Shown here piece after piece: positions 1 to 7,298 of a stretch of 64,000 bases of DNA (position 1 is the first letter of the stretch; every line of letters starts with the position of its first letter). Both the position numbers and the translations under genes were made by a program. The stretch lies in assembly GCA_963821495.1 (NCBI GenBank), contig CAWGEA010000003.1, positions 2,401,588-2,465,587 on the forward strand, in the 5' to 3' direction. Source of the stretch: AC-32 sp963821495. Lineage in GTDB: Bacteria > Actinomycetota > Thermoleophilia > Gaiellales > Gaiellaceae. The notes under the pieces were generated by a model that saw nothing but the letters and a program-made list of their open reading frames with translations, was not told the DNA's origin and searched no databases.

Positions 1-2
1 GC

Positions 3-911
3 TGCCTGAACGTGTTGATCGTCGTCGTCGTCTTCCGCGTGCTCGATGCAGGTGACGGTGCCGTCGGGTACCTGACCGCCTCGCTGGGGCTCGGCGGGCT
101 CCTCGGCGCGTTCGGTGCGATGACCCTGCAGGGCAGACGCCTCGCAGCGACGCTTGGCGCCGCGCTGGTCTTTTGGGGCCTGCCGATCGCGCTGATGGCG
201 CCGCGGCCGTACCTACCGGCGGCGGTCTTCCTGCTCGCGGTCGTCGGTGCCGCGAACAGCGTCGAGGACGTCGCCGGCTTCACGCTCCTCCAGCGCACGG
301 TTCCCGATGCCGTCCTCAGCCGGGCGCTCGGACTCGTCTGGGGAGCGGCGATGGGCGCGGTCGCTCTCGGCTCGATCGTCGCGCCGGCCGTCGTCGCCGC
401 GGTCGGCCCGCGCGCCGCGTTCGCAGCGGTCGGCGCGATTCTGCCGGTCCTGACGCTCGCGTCGTGGCACCGCCTGCGCCGGATCGACCGGGAGGTCGTT
501 CCACCCGTCGCGGAGCTCGCTGTCGTGTCGGGCGTGCCGCTCTTCGCCCCCCTGTCACTCGTGGCGAAGGAGCACCTGGCCCGCAGGCTCATGAGACTGC
601 ACGTCGAGCCGGGCGAGGTGGTGGTGCGCGAGGGCGAGACCGGCGATCGGTTCTACATCGTCCGCGACGGCGAGCTCGAGATCACGAACGGGGTCCGGGG
701 CAACGCCGGCAGCGGAGACTTCTTCGGCGAGATCGCGCTGCTGCGAGACGTTCCCCGGACGGCAACCGTCCGTGCCACCTCGCCGGCCGAGCTCTACGCG
801 CTCGGCCGGGACGACTTCCTCGCGGCGGTCACGCACTCGGCGGTTCGCGCTGCGAGCGAGGCGGTGGCGGACGAGCGTCTCGCGGCCGGCCTGGCAGCGG
901 CTCCTCGCTGA
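3..911 (+). CDS. MFS transporter C-terminal part fused to a cyclic-nucleotide-binding domain (5' partial)
   Basis: The frame is open to the left edge, so the N-terminal transmembrane half lies outside the window. The first roughly 160 visible codons hold hydrophobic helices with the small-residue pattern of major facilitator transporters (Gly/Ala-rich helices such as LGLGGLLGAFGAM). After a short linker with PLFAPLS, a cyclic-nucleotide-binding (CRP-type) domain of about 110 residues follows, with EGETGDRFYIVRDGELEI and the phosphate-cassette-like GDFFGEIALLRDVPRTATV. A transporter whose tail is a nucleotide sensor suggests transport gated by a nucleotide or ligand; this is inference. Two other genes in the window (4678-5670 and 17533-17946) carry the same domain. 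The 3' end overlaps the convergent gene at 829-1506 by 83 bp. Confidence 0.85.
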   Translation, partial: CLNVLIVVVVFRVLDAGDGAVGYLTASLGLGGLLGAFGAMTLQGRRLAATLGAALVFWGLPIALMAPRPYLPAAVFLLAVVGAANSVEDVAGFTLLQRTVPDAVLSRALGLVWGAAMGAVALGSIVAPAVVAAVGPRAAFAAVGAILPVLTLASWHRLRRIDREVVPPVAELAVVSGVPLFAPLSLVAKEHLARRLMRLHVEPGEVVVREGETGDRFYIVRDGELEITNGVRGNAGSGDFFGEIALLRDVPRTATVRATSPAELYALGRDDFLAAVTHSAVRAASEAVADERLAAGLAAAPR

Positions 912-1506
912 CCTCTGCCGCGTAGAGCTCGTACGGCAGGCGCTCGAGCTCCCGCAGCCTGGGCTCGGGGACGGTGAAGAAGCGCGGCAGCGCCTTCCCG
1001 GAGAGCCACGGGAGCTGCTCGAGCACACGGGTCGCGGCGGCGCGGTCACCGCCCAGCGCGAGATGCTCGATGCGGTCGCGGTACGGCTCGAGCACGCGGC
1101 GCGCGGTCTCGGCGGCGGCGTCGAGCAGCGCCCGTTCCTGCTCTTCGCGGCGCCTGCGGAACCGGTTCGCCGACGAGCCGCCCTTCTTGTGCCGCCCCTT
1201 GACGAAGCGCGAGCCGACCTTCGAGGCGACGAGCCGCTCGCCCTCGAAGACGCCGACCGCGTAGCCGCCGAGCCGCACGAGCACCGCGGCGACGACGTGG
1301 TCGAGCGCAAGCTCCTCGAACAGCGGCCCGAGCTCGACACTCTCGTACGCGCGCGTGTGTGCGAGGCCGAACGGCGGCCGGACGGTGATCGTCTCGACCG
1401 CAGTCTCGATGCGCGCCGCGCCGCCCGCGTAGGTCGTGCGGCCCGGCTGCTCGGCAAGCGGCTCGAGCCGTTTGCGCACGTTCTCGCGTCCGACGTAGCG
1501 CGGCAT
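829..1506 (-). CDS. acVLRF1-like peptidyl-tRNA hydrolase / release factor (Vms1-like)
   Basis: The 225-residue protein has the eRF1-like VLRF1 fold pattern of actinobacterial Vms1-like release factors, which cleave nascent chains from tRNA on stalled ribosomes. Visible features are an acidic N-terminal beta region (residues 35-95) ending in LVASKVGSRFVKGR. The signature loop KKGGSSANRFRRRREEQ (about 107-123) follows, then helices. Characterised family members carry a catalytic Gln in this loop; here I see Ser-Ala-Asn where Gln-rich residues usually stand, so activity is uncertain. The Pro/Arg-rich tail (last 25 residues) overlaps the convergent MFS-cNMP gene. The ATG at 1506 is kept because the frame starts with the expected MPRYVGRENV and the next gene begins 23 bp away in the opposite direction. 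Confidence 0.7.
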   Translation of the reverse strand: MPRYVGRENVRKRLEPLAEQPGRTTYAGGAARIETAVETITVRPPFGLAHTRAYESVELGPLFEELALDHVVAAVLVRLGGYAVGVFEGERLVASKVGSRFVKGRHKKGGSSANRFRRRREEQERALLDAAAETARRVLEPYRDRIEHLALGGDRAAATRVLEQLPWLSGKALPRFFTVPEPRLRELERLPYELYAAEVSEEPLPGRPRDARPPPPRSQREPPSA

Positions 1507-1529
1507 GCACGGAGACTAGGCTCGCCCGC

Positions 1530-2420
1530 ATGACCACGGCCACCGTCGCGCTCGAGGTCGCCCGCCAGCACCGCCGAGGGCGCCTCTACGTCGCGCTGGC
1601 CGCGGTCGCGTGGTCGACGGCCGGGCTCTTCCAGCGCGAGCTGACGGTCGACCTCGCGACCCAGCTTGCCGGGCGCGCCTTCTTCGCGGTGGTCGGGATC
1701 GTCGCGTACATCGCCGTCGCCGAGCACGGCCGCGTCATGCAGGCGTTCCGCGAGATCGGCCGTGCCGGCCTCGCCGTCGCAGCGCTGATGGCGATCTCGT
1801 CGGGCGCATTCATCGCGGCGTTGAACTACACGTCGGTCGCGAACGTGCTCTTCATGCAGGCGCTCGCGCCCGTTCTTGCGGCGGTGTTCGGGACGTTCGC
1901 GGGTGAGCCGGTAGCGCGGCGGACGTGGGTCGCGATGGCAGTCGCCGTCGCCGGTGTCGCACTGATGGTCGGCGGCCCGAGCCACCCGAGCGTCGCGGGG
2001 TTCTCGCTGTCGCTGCTGATGGCCGTCTCGTTCGCCGGGACGATCGTGATCACGCGCCACCAGCGGCAGGTCTCGATGGCGCCCGCGACGTGCCTCTCGC
2101 AGGCGGCGGTGTTCGTGTGCGCCGCGCCGTTCGCGTCGGCGGGCTCGATCGGGTGGAAGGATCTGGCGCTGCTCGCGGGCCTGGGAATAACGCAGATCGG
2201 CCTCGGCCTGATCTTCCTGTCGCTCGGCGCGCGCCTGATCCCGGCTGCCGAGGTCGCCCTGATCACGCTGCTCGAGATCGTCCTGGGCCCGCTGTGGGTG
2301 TGGATCGCGCTGGGCGAGCAGCCGAGCGCGACGACCCTCGCCGGCGGCGCGATCGTCCTCGGCGCGGTCGTGATCCAGGCGATCGGCGAGCCCGAGGAGC
2401 CGTCCGTCCCGCCGCCATAG
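1530..2420 (+). CDS. EamA/DMT-family transporter
   Basis: The 296-residue integral membrane protein has ten predicted helices in two repeated EamA units (roughly residues 18-148 and 158-285). This is the normal length for drug/metabolite exporters of the RhaT/RarD group. Typical signatures are WSTAGLFQRE in helix 1, ALNYTSVANVLFMQALAPV in the first unit, and LIPAAEVALITLLEIVLGP in the second. The substrate cannot be read from sequence. It starts 23 bp from the divergent acVLRF1 gene, so the two probably share a promoter region. A short cysteine-rich gene follows 45 bp downstream on the same strand. Confidence 0.85.
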   Translation: MTTATVALEVARQHRRGRLYVALAAVAWSTAGLFQRELTVDLATQLAGRAFFAVVGIVAYIAVAEHGRVMQAFREIGRAGLAVAALMAISSGAFIAALNYTSVANVLFMQALAPVLAAVFGTFAGEPVARRTWVAMAVAVAGVALMVGGPSHPSVAGFSLSLLMAVSFAGTIVITRHQRQVSMAPATCLSQAAVFVCAAPFASAGSIGWKDLALLAGLGITQIGLGLIFLSLGARLIPAAEVALITLLEIVLGPLWVWIALGEQPSATTLAGGAIVLGAVVIQAIGEPEEPSVPPP

Positions 2421-2465
2421 CAACTCGACTCAAGCTTGTGCACGGTGCGGCCGATCGCGTGATTC

Positions 2466-2771
2466 ATGGCGGAATGCAGGATCTGTGGCGCCTCGTGCAG
2501 CGAGGCAGAGCTCCGCGGGCCGGAGCGTGGCGGCGGCTGCGCCAACTGCAAGGGCTCGCCGGACTGCCGGCGCTGCGGTCACGCGCGGCGCGAACACCGC
2601 GGCACCTTCGGGGCGGGCTCGAGCGGCTGCCGAGTCGAGATCGAGCTCTACGACGGCTCGCTCGGGGTCGGCCGCTGCGCTTGCCCCGGATATTCGACCG
2701 ACGCCGACATAGATGCGGTGGGCGTCACCGACGTGCGCGTCCCGAAGCTGCGCCACCCGAATCAGTCCTGA
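2466..2771 (+). CDS. Small cysteine-rich (zinc-ribbon-like) hypothetical protein
   Basis: The 101-residue protein is not one I recognise. It has four Cys pairs or clusters in the first half (CRICGASC, CANC, CRRCGHARREH, then SSGC) and RCACPGY near the middle, which fits binding of one or two zinc ions. The rest is acidic with no membrane segment. It lies 45 bp after the EamA gene on the same strand and is followed within 15 bp by a strong hairpin. Codon use matches the neighbours. It could be a nucleic-acid or partner-binding zinc module; no function is claimed. Confidence 0.5.
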   Translation: MAECRICGASCSEAELRGPERGGGCANCKGSPDCRRCGHARREHRGTFGAGSSGCRVEIELYDGSLGVGRCACPGYSTDADIDAVGVTDVRVPKLRHPNQS

Positions 2772-2783
2772 GGGGAAAGAAAA

Positions 2784-2803
2784 GGGCGGCCCGTCGGCCG
2801 CCC
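2784..2803 (-). terminator. GC hairpin with T-rich flank on the minus strand
   Basis: A perfect 8-bp stem (GGGCGGCC/GGCCGCCC) with a 4-nt loop. Read on the minus strand it is followed by TTTTCTTT, a good intrinsic-terminator tail. Read on the plus strand the flank is only CGTAGTTT. It can end the plus-strand cysteine-rich gene, but its polarity better fits a minus-strand transcript coming from the gap to its right. Confidence 0.6.
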
Positions 2804-3180
2804 CGTAGTTTGCGCTTCCCGTCCGTCTCTGCGGCCCAGGCGGCCGGTCAAGCGCAGACGCATGGTGTGACGAGTCGGCCACGCGTGCCTCCCCAGGAAG
2901 GGGGATATCTCCAGGCAACAAGAAGCGGGGCCGCCGCCCGGCCCCGCTTCAGTCTCCCGTGAGAGAGCCGCAGGTAAGTCGTCAGGCCTCGCCGCATTGA
3001 GGCCCTTCGTGTCTCCGAGGTCGCCCCCGCCGCATCGGGGCGCGCTCTCGGTTGCAGCCTCAGTATCGGGCGGCGGGTGCTGGTTGATCCATCACCCTTC
3101 TACGGTTGACTGCCTCACTTCACTCGACCGCCTCACGATCGGTGCGCTGATCCAGGACGCACCGAACTAGGCTCCCGGGC
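2804..3180. other. Structured intergenic region, no protein gene seen
   Basis: About 375 bp without a credible coding frame. Besides the hairpin at 2922-2950 there are short inverted repeats in a row on the right side: GGCCTC..GAGGCC, GCCCC..GGGGC and TCTC..GAGA. This density of stems, with terminator-like hairpins pointing left, suggests a noncoding RNA or leader on the minus strand. I could not match it to tmRNA, RNase P, SRP RNA or a common riboswitch by eye. The divergent promoter of the aminotransferase at 3181 must also lie here. Confidence 0.4.
2922..2950 (-). terminator. Second strong hairpin in the same gap
   Basis: A perfect 11-bp stem (GAAGCGGGGCC/GGCCCCGCTTC) with a 7-nt loop. 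On the minus strand it is followed by TTGTTG, on the plus strand by AGTCTC. It could be a terminator or part of a structured RNA together with the hairpin at 2784-2803. Confidence 0.5.
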
Positions 3181-4332
3181 GTGCGTCGACACACAGAGCG
3201 CTTGGAACGACTTCCGCAGCAGTATTTCGGCGCACTTGTCGCGGCTGTCGGTCGAACCGCATCCGTCGGGGGCGAACCCTTGATCGATCTCGGTCGCGGA
3301 AATCCCGAAACGGGGCCTCCTCCGCATGTCGTCGAGGCCCTGACAGGCGCGGCCCAGCGCGACCACGTGCACGGGTACTCGCCGTTTCGCGGCCTGCCCG
3401 AGCTGCGGATCGCGCTCGCGGAGCGGTACCGCGACGTCTACGGCGCCTCGCTCGACCCGGACGACGAGGTCGCGGTCGTGCCGGGGACGAAGACGGCGAT
3501 CGTCGAGCTCTGCCTCGCGCTCGCCGACGAGGGGCAGACGGTCGTCCTGCCCGACCCCTACTACCCGGACTATCCGTCGGGGCCGGCGCTCGCCGGCGCG
3601 GAGATCGCCTACGTGCCGCTCGATCCGGGGAACGGGTGGCCGCCCGACTTCTCGCAGGCGCCGACCGACAACGTTGCGGCCCTCTACCTCAACTTCCCCT
3701 CGAACCCGGCCGCGGTCGCGGTGCCCGACGGGGCGTTCGAGGAGGCCGTCGCCTACGCGGAACAAACCGGCGCCGCGATCGTGCACGACTTCGCCTACGG
3801 CGACCTCGTCTTCGACGGGCGCGCCCCGAAGAGCTTCCTCGCCACCTCGGGCGCGAAGGAGGTCGGGGTCGAGATGTTCTCGATGTCCAAGTCCTACGGG
3901 ATGGCCGGCTGGCGGGTCGGTTTCGTCGTCGGCAACGCGGAGATCGTCGAGCGGATCAACCTGCTCAACGACCACTGCCGCGTCGGGATCTTCCGGCCGA
4001 TCCAGGAGGCCTGCATCGCGGCGTTGGCCGGGCCGCAGGACTCCGTCGCGCAGCGGCGCGACACCTACCAGCGCCGCCGCGACCGCGTACGCGAGGTGCT
4101 CGAGCCGTTCCTCGGGCCGATCACCTGCGAAGGCACCTTCTACGTCTGGCTGAAGCTCCCCGAAGGCGTGACCTTCGAGACCCTCCTCACCGAGCACCGC
4201 ATCGCGCTCGCACGCGGCGAGGGCTTCGGGCCGAGCGGTGCCGGCCACGCGCGGCTCAGCCTCGCGGTCGACGACGCGACGCTCGAGCTCGGGCTCGGGC
4301 GCCTCGCCACAGCCTTCGGCGCTGCCGGCTAG
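3181..4332 (+). CDS. Class I/II PLP-dependent aminotransferase
   Basis: The 383-residue protein is a fold-type I aminotransferase of the DapL/AspC-like group. The PLP lysine is K237 in SMSKSYGMAGWRVG. Other signatures are GNPETGPP near residue 40, GYSPFRGLPELR (65-76), the aromatic motif PDPYYPDYP (125-133), NFPSNPAAV (171-179) and HDFAYGDLVFDG around 202. This matches LL-diaminopimelate or broad amino-acid aminotransferases. The exact substrate is not decided by sequence and no lysine-pathway neighbour is present. GTG at 3181 is the start. The stop overlaps the convergent gene at 4329-4640 by 4 bp. Confidence 0.85.
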   Translation: MRRHTERLERLPQQYFGALVAAVGRTASVGGEPLIDLGRGNPETGPPPHVVEALTGAAQRDHVHGYSPFRGLPELRIALAERYRDVYGASLDPDDEVAVVPGTKTAIVELCLALADEGQTVVLPDPYYPDYPSGPALAGAEIAYVPLDPGNGWPPDFSQAPTDNVAALYLNFPSNPAAVAVPDGAFEEAVAYAEQTGAAIVHDFAYGDLVFDGRAPKSFLATSGAKEVGVEMFSMSKSYGMAGWRVGFVVGNAEIVERINLLNDHCRVGIFRPIQEACIAALAGPQDSVAQRRDTYQRRRDRVREVLEPFLGPITCEGTFYVWLKLPEGVTFETLLTEHRIALARGEGFGPSGAGHARLSLAVDDATLELGLGRLATAFGAAG

Positions 4333-4640
4333 ACCCGCCCGCCTACGAGCTCGACGACCGTCGCCTCGTACAGGGCGACGGACTCGATCGTCAGGCCGAC
4401 CTGGTCGACCATTGTCCGGCGGCGCTCCGCGAGCGTCTCCTCCGCGGCGTCCGCGGCGTCCTTGCTCTCCCAGAGGATGATCGCCTGCGCACGGCGATTG
4501 TCCGCGTCGTAGAGGGCGATGTAGCCGGCGAACCCGTCGTAGGTCTGCAACATCGGGATCACCGTGCCGCGGATCATCTCGATCGCGGACTCGCGCTTCT
4601 CGGGATCGGCGCCCGAGAACGAAATCAGCCGTGCGTACAT
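4329..4640 (-). CDS. Dimeric alpha-beta barrel (antibiotic biosynthesis monooxygenase-like) protein
   Basis: The 103-residue protein has the ABM-type pattern: an N-terminal strand (MYARLISFSG), a helix with KRESAIEMIRG, then a strand-turn-strand with GFAGYIALYDADNRRAQAIILWESKDAA, and a C-terminal strand. Such small ferredoxin-like dimers include heme-degrading and quinone monooxygenases but many have no known role. It lies 37 bp downstream of the cNMP-domain gene 4678-5670 on the same strand and is probably cotranscribed with it. Confidence 0.6.
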   Translation of the reverse strand: MYARLISFSGADPEKRESAIEMIRGTVIPMLQTYDGFAGYIALYDADNRRAQAIILWESKDAADAAEETLAERRRTMVDQVGLTIESVALYEATVVELVGGRV

Positions 4641-4677
4641 GGCTGCTCCTTCCGGTGGGGAGCGGCGATCCTACGCC

Positions 4678-5670
4678 TCAGTGCTCGCCCCGGCGACTCG
4701 CGGCGAGCTCCTCGAGCGCGGACTCGGCCACCGCCTCCGGCGGCACGACCACCACGCGCGCCGCGGTCGTCGCGTAGACCGACGCGGTGCGCTTGCCACC
4801 CTCCAGCAACGCCATCTCGCCGAGCAGCGTCCCCGGCCCGAGCTCGGCGACCTCCTCGCCGTCGACCTCGACGTCGACGATGCCGTCCAGGAGCAGGAAC
4901 AGCTCACGCCCTTCGTCGCCCTGCTCGACCAGCGCCTCGCCGGGCTTAAGGGTCCGCCGCTCCAGCTTCGCGCCCTCGCGCATGATCGAGGCCGAGAGCT
5001 CCCGCTCGAGCTCCGACTCGACCGCGGTCGCGATCGCCGGCGAGTCCTCCTCGCCCCACGGCGTGTTCTTGCCGTGGGACTCGCGGTACCAGCGCTCGAA
5101 GTCGATCGACGCCGACTTCTCGACCAGCACGCCGTCCTTGTCGTAGACCCAGTGGCGCGGGAACGGGCTCGCGCCGACGAGCTGCCCTTCGGAGGACCCG
5201 TCCGCATGGATCGTCAGCCCCAGCGTCGTCCACGCCGATGCCGACTGGATCCGCATGAACGGCTTGCCGCTCACGCGCCGCGGCGCGGGCAGACCCATAT
5301 GACCGCCGGCCGACTGGACGAAGCGCACCGACCCGTCCCCCCTCTCGGGCTCGGCCTGGATCACGGGGTACTGCACGGCCGGGAACGCGATCTCGCGCCG
5401 CAGCAGCTTCAGCCGAGTGACGCCGATTCGCCCGCCCCCCGAGTAGCCCTGACCGGTGATCTCGCCGTCGTTCTCGACCTCGATCCAGGCCTTGAGCTCG
5501 TTCGCCTCGCGGAAGAGGTCGTTCTCCTGCATCGCGTCGAGGTCGAGCAGCCGGTCGTGCGGCGGCTCGTCGTAGTGCGCGACGCCCCACTCGAAAGGCA
5601 GCTTGGGCATGCCCTTGATCGCCTCCGAGGGGATCCAGGTGATGGACGTGATGGACGACTCGATGCGCAT
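4678..5670 (-). CDS. Protein of unknown function with C-terminal cyclic-nucleotide-binding domain
   Basis: The 330 residues split into two parts. Residues 1-205 are mixed alpha/beta, begin MRIESSITSITWIPSEAIKG and contain HWVYDKDGVLVEKSASIDF with a following RWYRESHGKNTPWG. I do not recognise a named domain in them. Residues about 215-325 are a CRP-type cyclic-nucleotide-binding domain with GEALVEQGDEGRELFLLLDG and a cassette region LGEMALLEGGKRTASV. There is no DNA-binding helix-turn-helix and no membrane segment. The role is likely ligand-controlled output by the N-terminal part (inference). It is followed by the small ABM-like gene. Confidence 0.65.
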   Translation of the reverse strand: MRIESSITSITWIPSEAIKGMPKLPFEWGVAHYDEPPHDRLLDLDAMQENDLFREANELKAWIEVENDGEITGQGYSGGGRIGVTRLKLLRREIAFPAVQYPVIQAEPERGDGSVRFVQSAGGHMGLPAPRRVSGKPFMRIQSASAWTTLGLTIHADGSSEGQLVGASPFPRHWVYDKDGVLVEKSASIDFERWYRESHGKNTPWGEEDSPAIATAVESELERELSASIMREGAKLERRTLKPGEALVEQGDEGRELFLLLDGIVDVEVDGEEVAELGPGTLLGEMALLEGGKRTASVYATTAARVVVVPPEAVAESALEELAASRRGEH

Positions 5671-5760
5671 CGGCGCTCCCTCGTTTCGACGGCCCGGTCC
5701 GGGTAGCGCCTATCTAACTCGAAAACGAGGCGAGCGCAGAACCGCGCCGAGGCAGCCGCG

Positions 5761-5964
5761 CTAGCTCTCGTCGCCGCCGCGGCGCGTGCGCCAGAAGGTC
5801 AGCCCGCCGATGACGGCTGCGCCGGTGACTGCGATCAGCGACTTGCTCGGACGGCCGCCCCCGACCTTCGGCGTGGCGCCCTTCGCCTTGCGCCTGAGGA
5901 CGCGCTTCGAGACGCTCCAGACACCCCAGCCGAGGACCGCGTTCCTGCGGTTGACGATTCCCAT
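5761..5964 (-). CDS. Small single-span membrane protein, hypothetical
   Basis: The 67-residue protein has a basic N-terminal region (SVSKRVLRRKAKG), one hydrophobic stretch at about residues 43-59 (LIAVTGAAVIGGLTFW), and a charged end (RTRRGGDES). It lies 18 bp downstream of the membrane-tethered sigma factor gene and may be the last gene of that operon. Family not recognised. Confidence 0.5.
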   Translation of the reverse strand: MGIVNRRNAVLGWGVWSVSKRVLRRKAKGATPKVGGGRPSKSLIAVTGAAVIGGLTFWRTRRGGDES

Positions 5965-5982
5965 GGCCGGGTGTTCTAGCAG

Positions 5983-7248
5983 CTAGTGGGACTTGCCGTG
6001 GCCGTTCGAGGGCGGCTCGGCGGAAGGCGGCGGCGGAGGAGCCTTCTTGCCGTGGTCTGTAGACCCGTCGTGCTTGCCGCCGCCGGCGTGCTGGCCGCGG
6101 TTGGTGTGGGTCTTCGCCGGCTTGGTCGGCCTGGCCGGCTTCACCGGCTTCACGTGGCTGCGGCCCCGCGAGGGTGCAAGCGGGCCGACCCCCTTGTGCA
6201 CCGGCGCCGAGACGACGACGGGCCTGCCGACGACCGTGGGCTTGCCGTGGCGCTTGGCCGCGTTGCCGCGAGCCTTGACCGCGGCCTTGCGGAAGGGCTT
6301 CTGGTCGTGCCTGGTCTCTTGCACGCGCGAGACGACCGGCGCGGCGGCCGCGTGCGTGGCCGTGGCCGCGGCCGCGCTCCTGCTCGCCTGCTTCTTCACA
6401 ACCACTGGAGCCGCGCTCGAGCTGCCGGAGCGGACGATCCCGTGCTGGACGCCCTCGTAGCCGACGCCGGTCGCGAGCGCGGCGCCTGCCGCGATCGCCG
6501 CCGCCTTCACCGCGACGCCGCCCCCGACCGCCGCGCCGCCGCCGCCGAAGAGGCCGACGAGCGACTGGGGCAGCGGGATCGCACCGAGCGCCTTCAGCGC
6601 CCCGCGCTGGGCCCGCTGGCTGCGCGCGAAGCCGGCGCAGTCGTCGCACTCGCGGAGGTGGGCGCGGAGCGCGGCCTTGTCCTTGCGCGTGAGCCGGCCG
6701 TCGAGCTGCCTCGAGATCGCCAGCTCGGCCTCGTGGCAGGTGATCCCCTCCTCGAGCTGCTCGCGCAGGGCGCGGCGCGCGCGGAAGATCAGCGTCTCGA
6801 CCGCGCTCACGGTGGTGCCGAGGATCTCTGCGATCTCCTGGTAGCTGCGGCCCTCGAGCTCGCGCATCACGAGCGCCGAGCGCTGGTTGAAGGCGAGGTG
6901 GCCGAGCGCGCGGCGGATGTCCTCGGCGGAGATCGCGTCCTCGTCGACCACCGCCTCGGCGAGCTCCTCCTCGTAGACGACCTCGTTCGGCCGGCGCTGC
7001 GACTGGCGAAAACGCTGGCGGCAGACGTTGTGCGCGATCGCGATCAGCCAGTTCTGCGGTTGGCGCGGCCGCTCGCCGCGCTCCATCGCGCGGTAGGCGT
7101 TCATGAAGGTGGTCTGCGTGACGTCCTCGGCGTCGGCTTCGTTGCGGAGAACGACGAGCGCGTAGCGGTAGACGTCGCCCGCGTGCTTGCGATAAAGCCG
7201 CTCGAAAACGCGGTCGCTGTTCAGGCGCCGTGCGAGAACCGGGGTCAT
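5983..7248 (-). CDS. ECF sigma factor fused to zinc-finger anti-sigma domain, transmembrane segment and basic/Pro-rich tail
   Basis: The 421-residue protein has sigma region 2 at about residues 13-82 (DAEDVTQTTFMNAYRAM, NWLIAIAHNVCRQRFRQ) and sigma region 4 at about 110-162 (FNQRSALVMRELEGRSYQEI). A ZAS-type zinc finger follows (C171, H197-x3-C201-x2-C204), as in anti-sigma factors. Next is one Gly/Ala-rich membrane span (about 235-262) and a roughly 155-residue Lys/Pro/His-rich tail. Sigma and anti-sigma are normally separate proteins; here they form one chain anchored in the membrane. If the tail is outside the cell, release could need proteolysis or zinc/redox change; this is inference. 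A paralogue without the zinc finger lies 50 bp upstream. Confidence 0.85.
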   Translation of the reverse strand: MTPVLARRLNSDRVFERLYRKHAGDVYRYALVVLRNEADAEDVTQTTFMNAYRAMERGERPRQPQNWLIAIAHNVCRQRFRQSQRRPNEVVYEEELAEAVVDEDAISAEDIRRALGHLAFNQRSALVMRELEGRSYQEIAEILGTTVSAVETLIFRARRALREQLEEGITCHEAELAISRQLDGRLTRKDKAALRAHLRECDDCAGFARSQRAQRGALKALGAIPLPQSLVGLFGGGGAAVGGGVAVKAAAIAAGAALATGVGYEGVQHGIVRSGSSSAAPVVVKKQASRSAAAATATHAAAAPVVSRVQETRHDQKPFRKAAVKARGNAAKRHGKPTVVGRPVVVSAPVHKGVGPLAPSRGRSHVKPVKPARPTKPAKTHTNRGQHAGGGKHDGSTDHGKKAPPPPPSAEPPSNGHGKSH

Positions 7249-7298
7249 CTGCCCTAAAAGATGCCGGATTTCGCGGCTTCTTGCACCCCGCTGAAGGG

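Noticed and set aside
555..2423. A 600-codon open frame on the minus strand opposite acVLRF1 and the EamA gene
   Set aside because: It is Arg/Asp/Gly-rich with no domain, overlaps two well-supported genes and is typical of antisense frames in GC-rich DNA.
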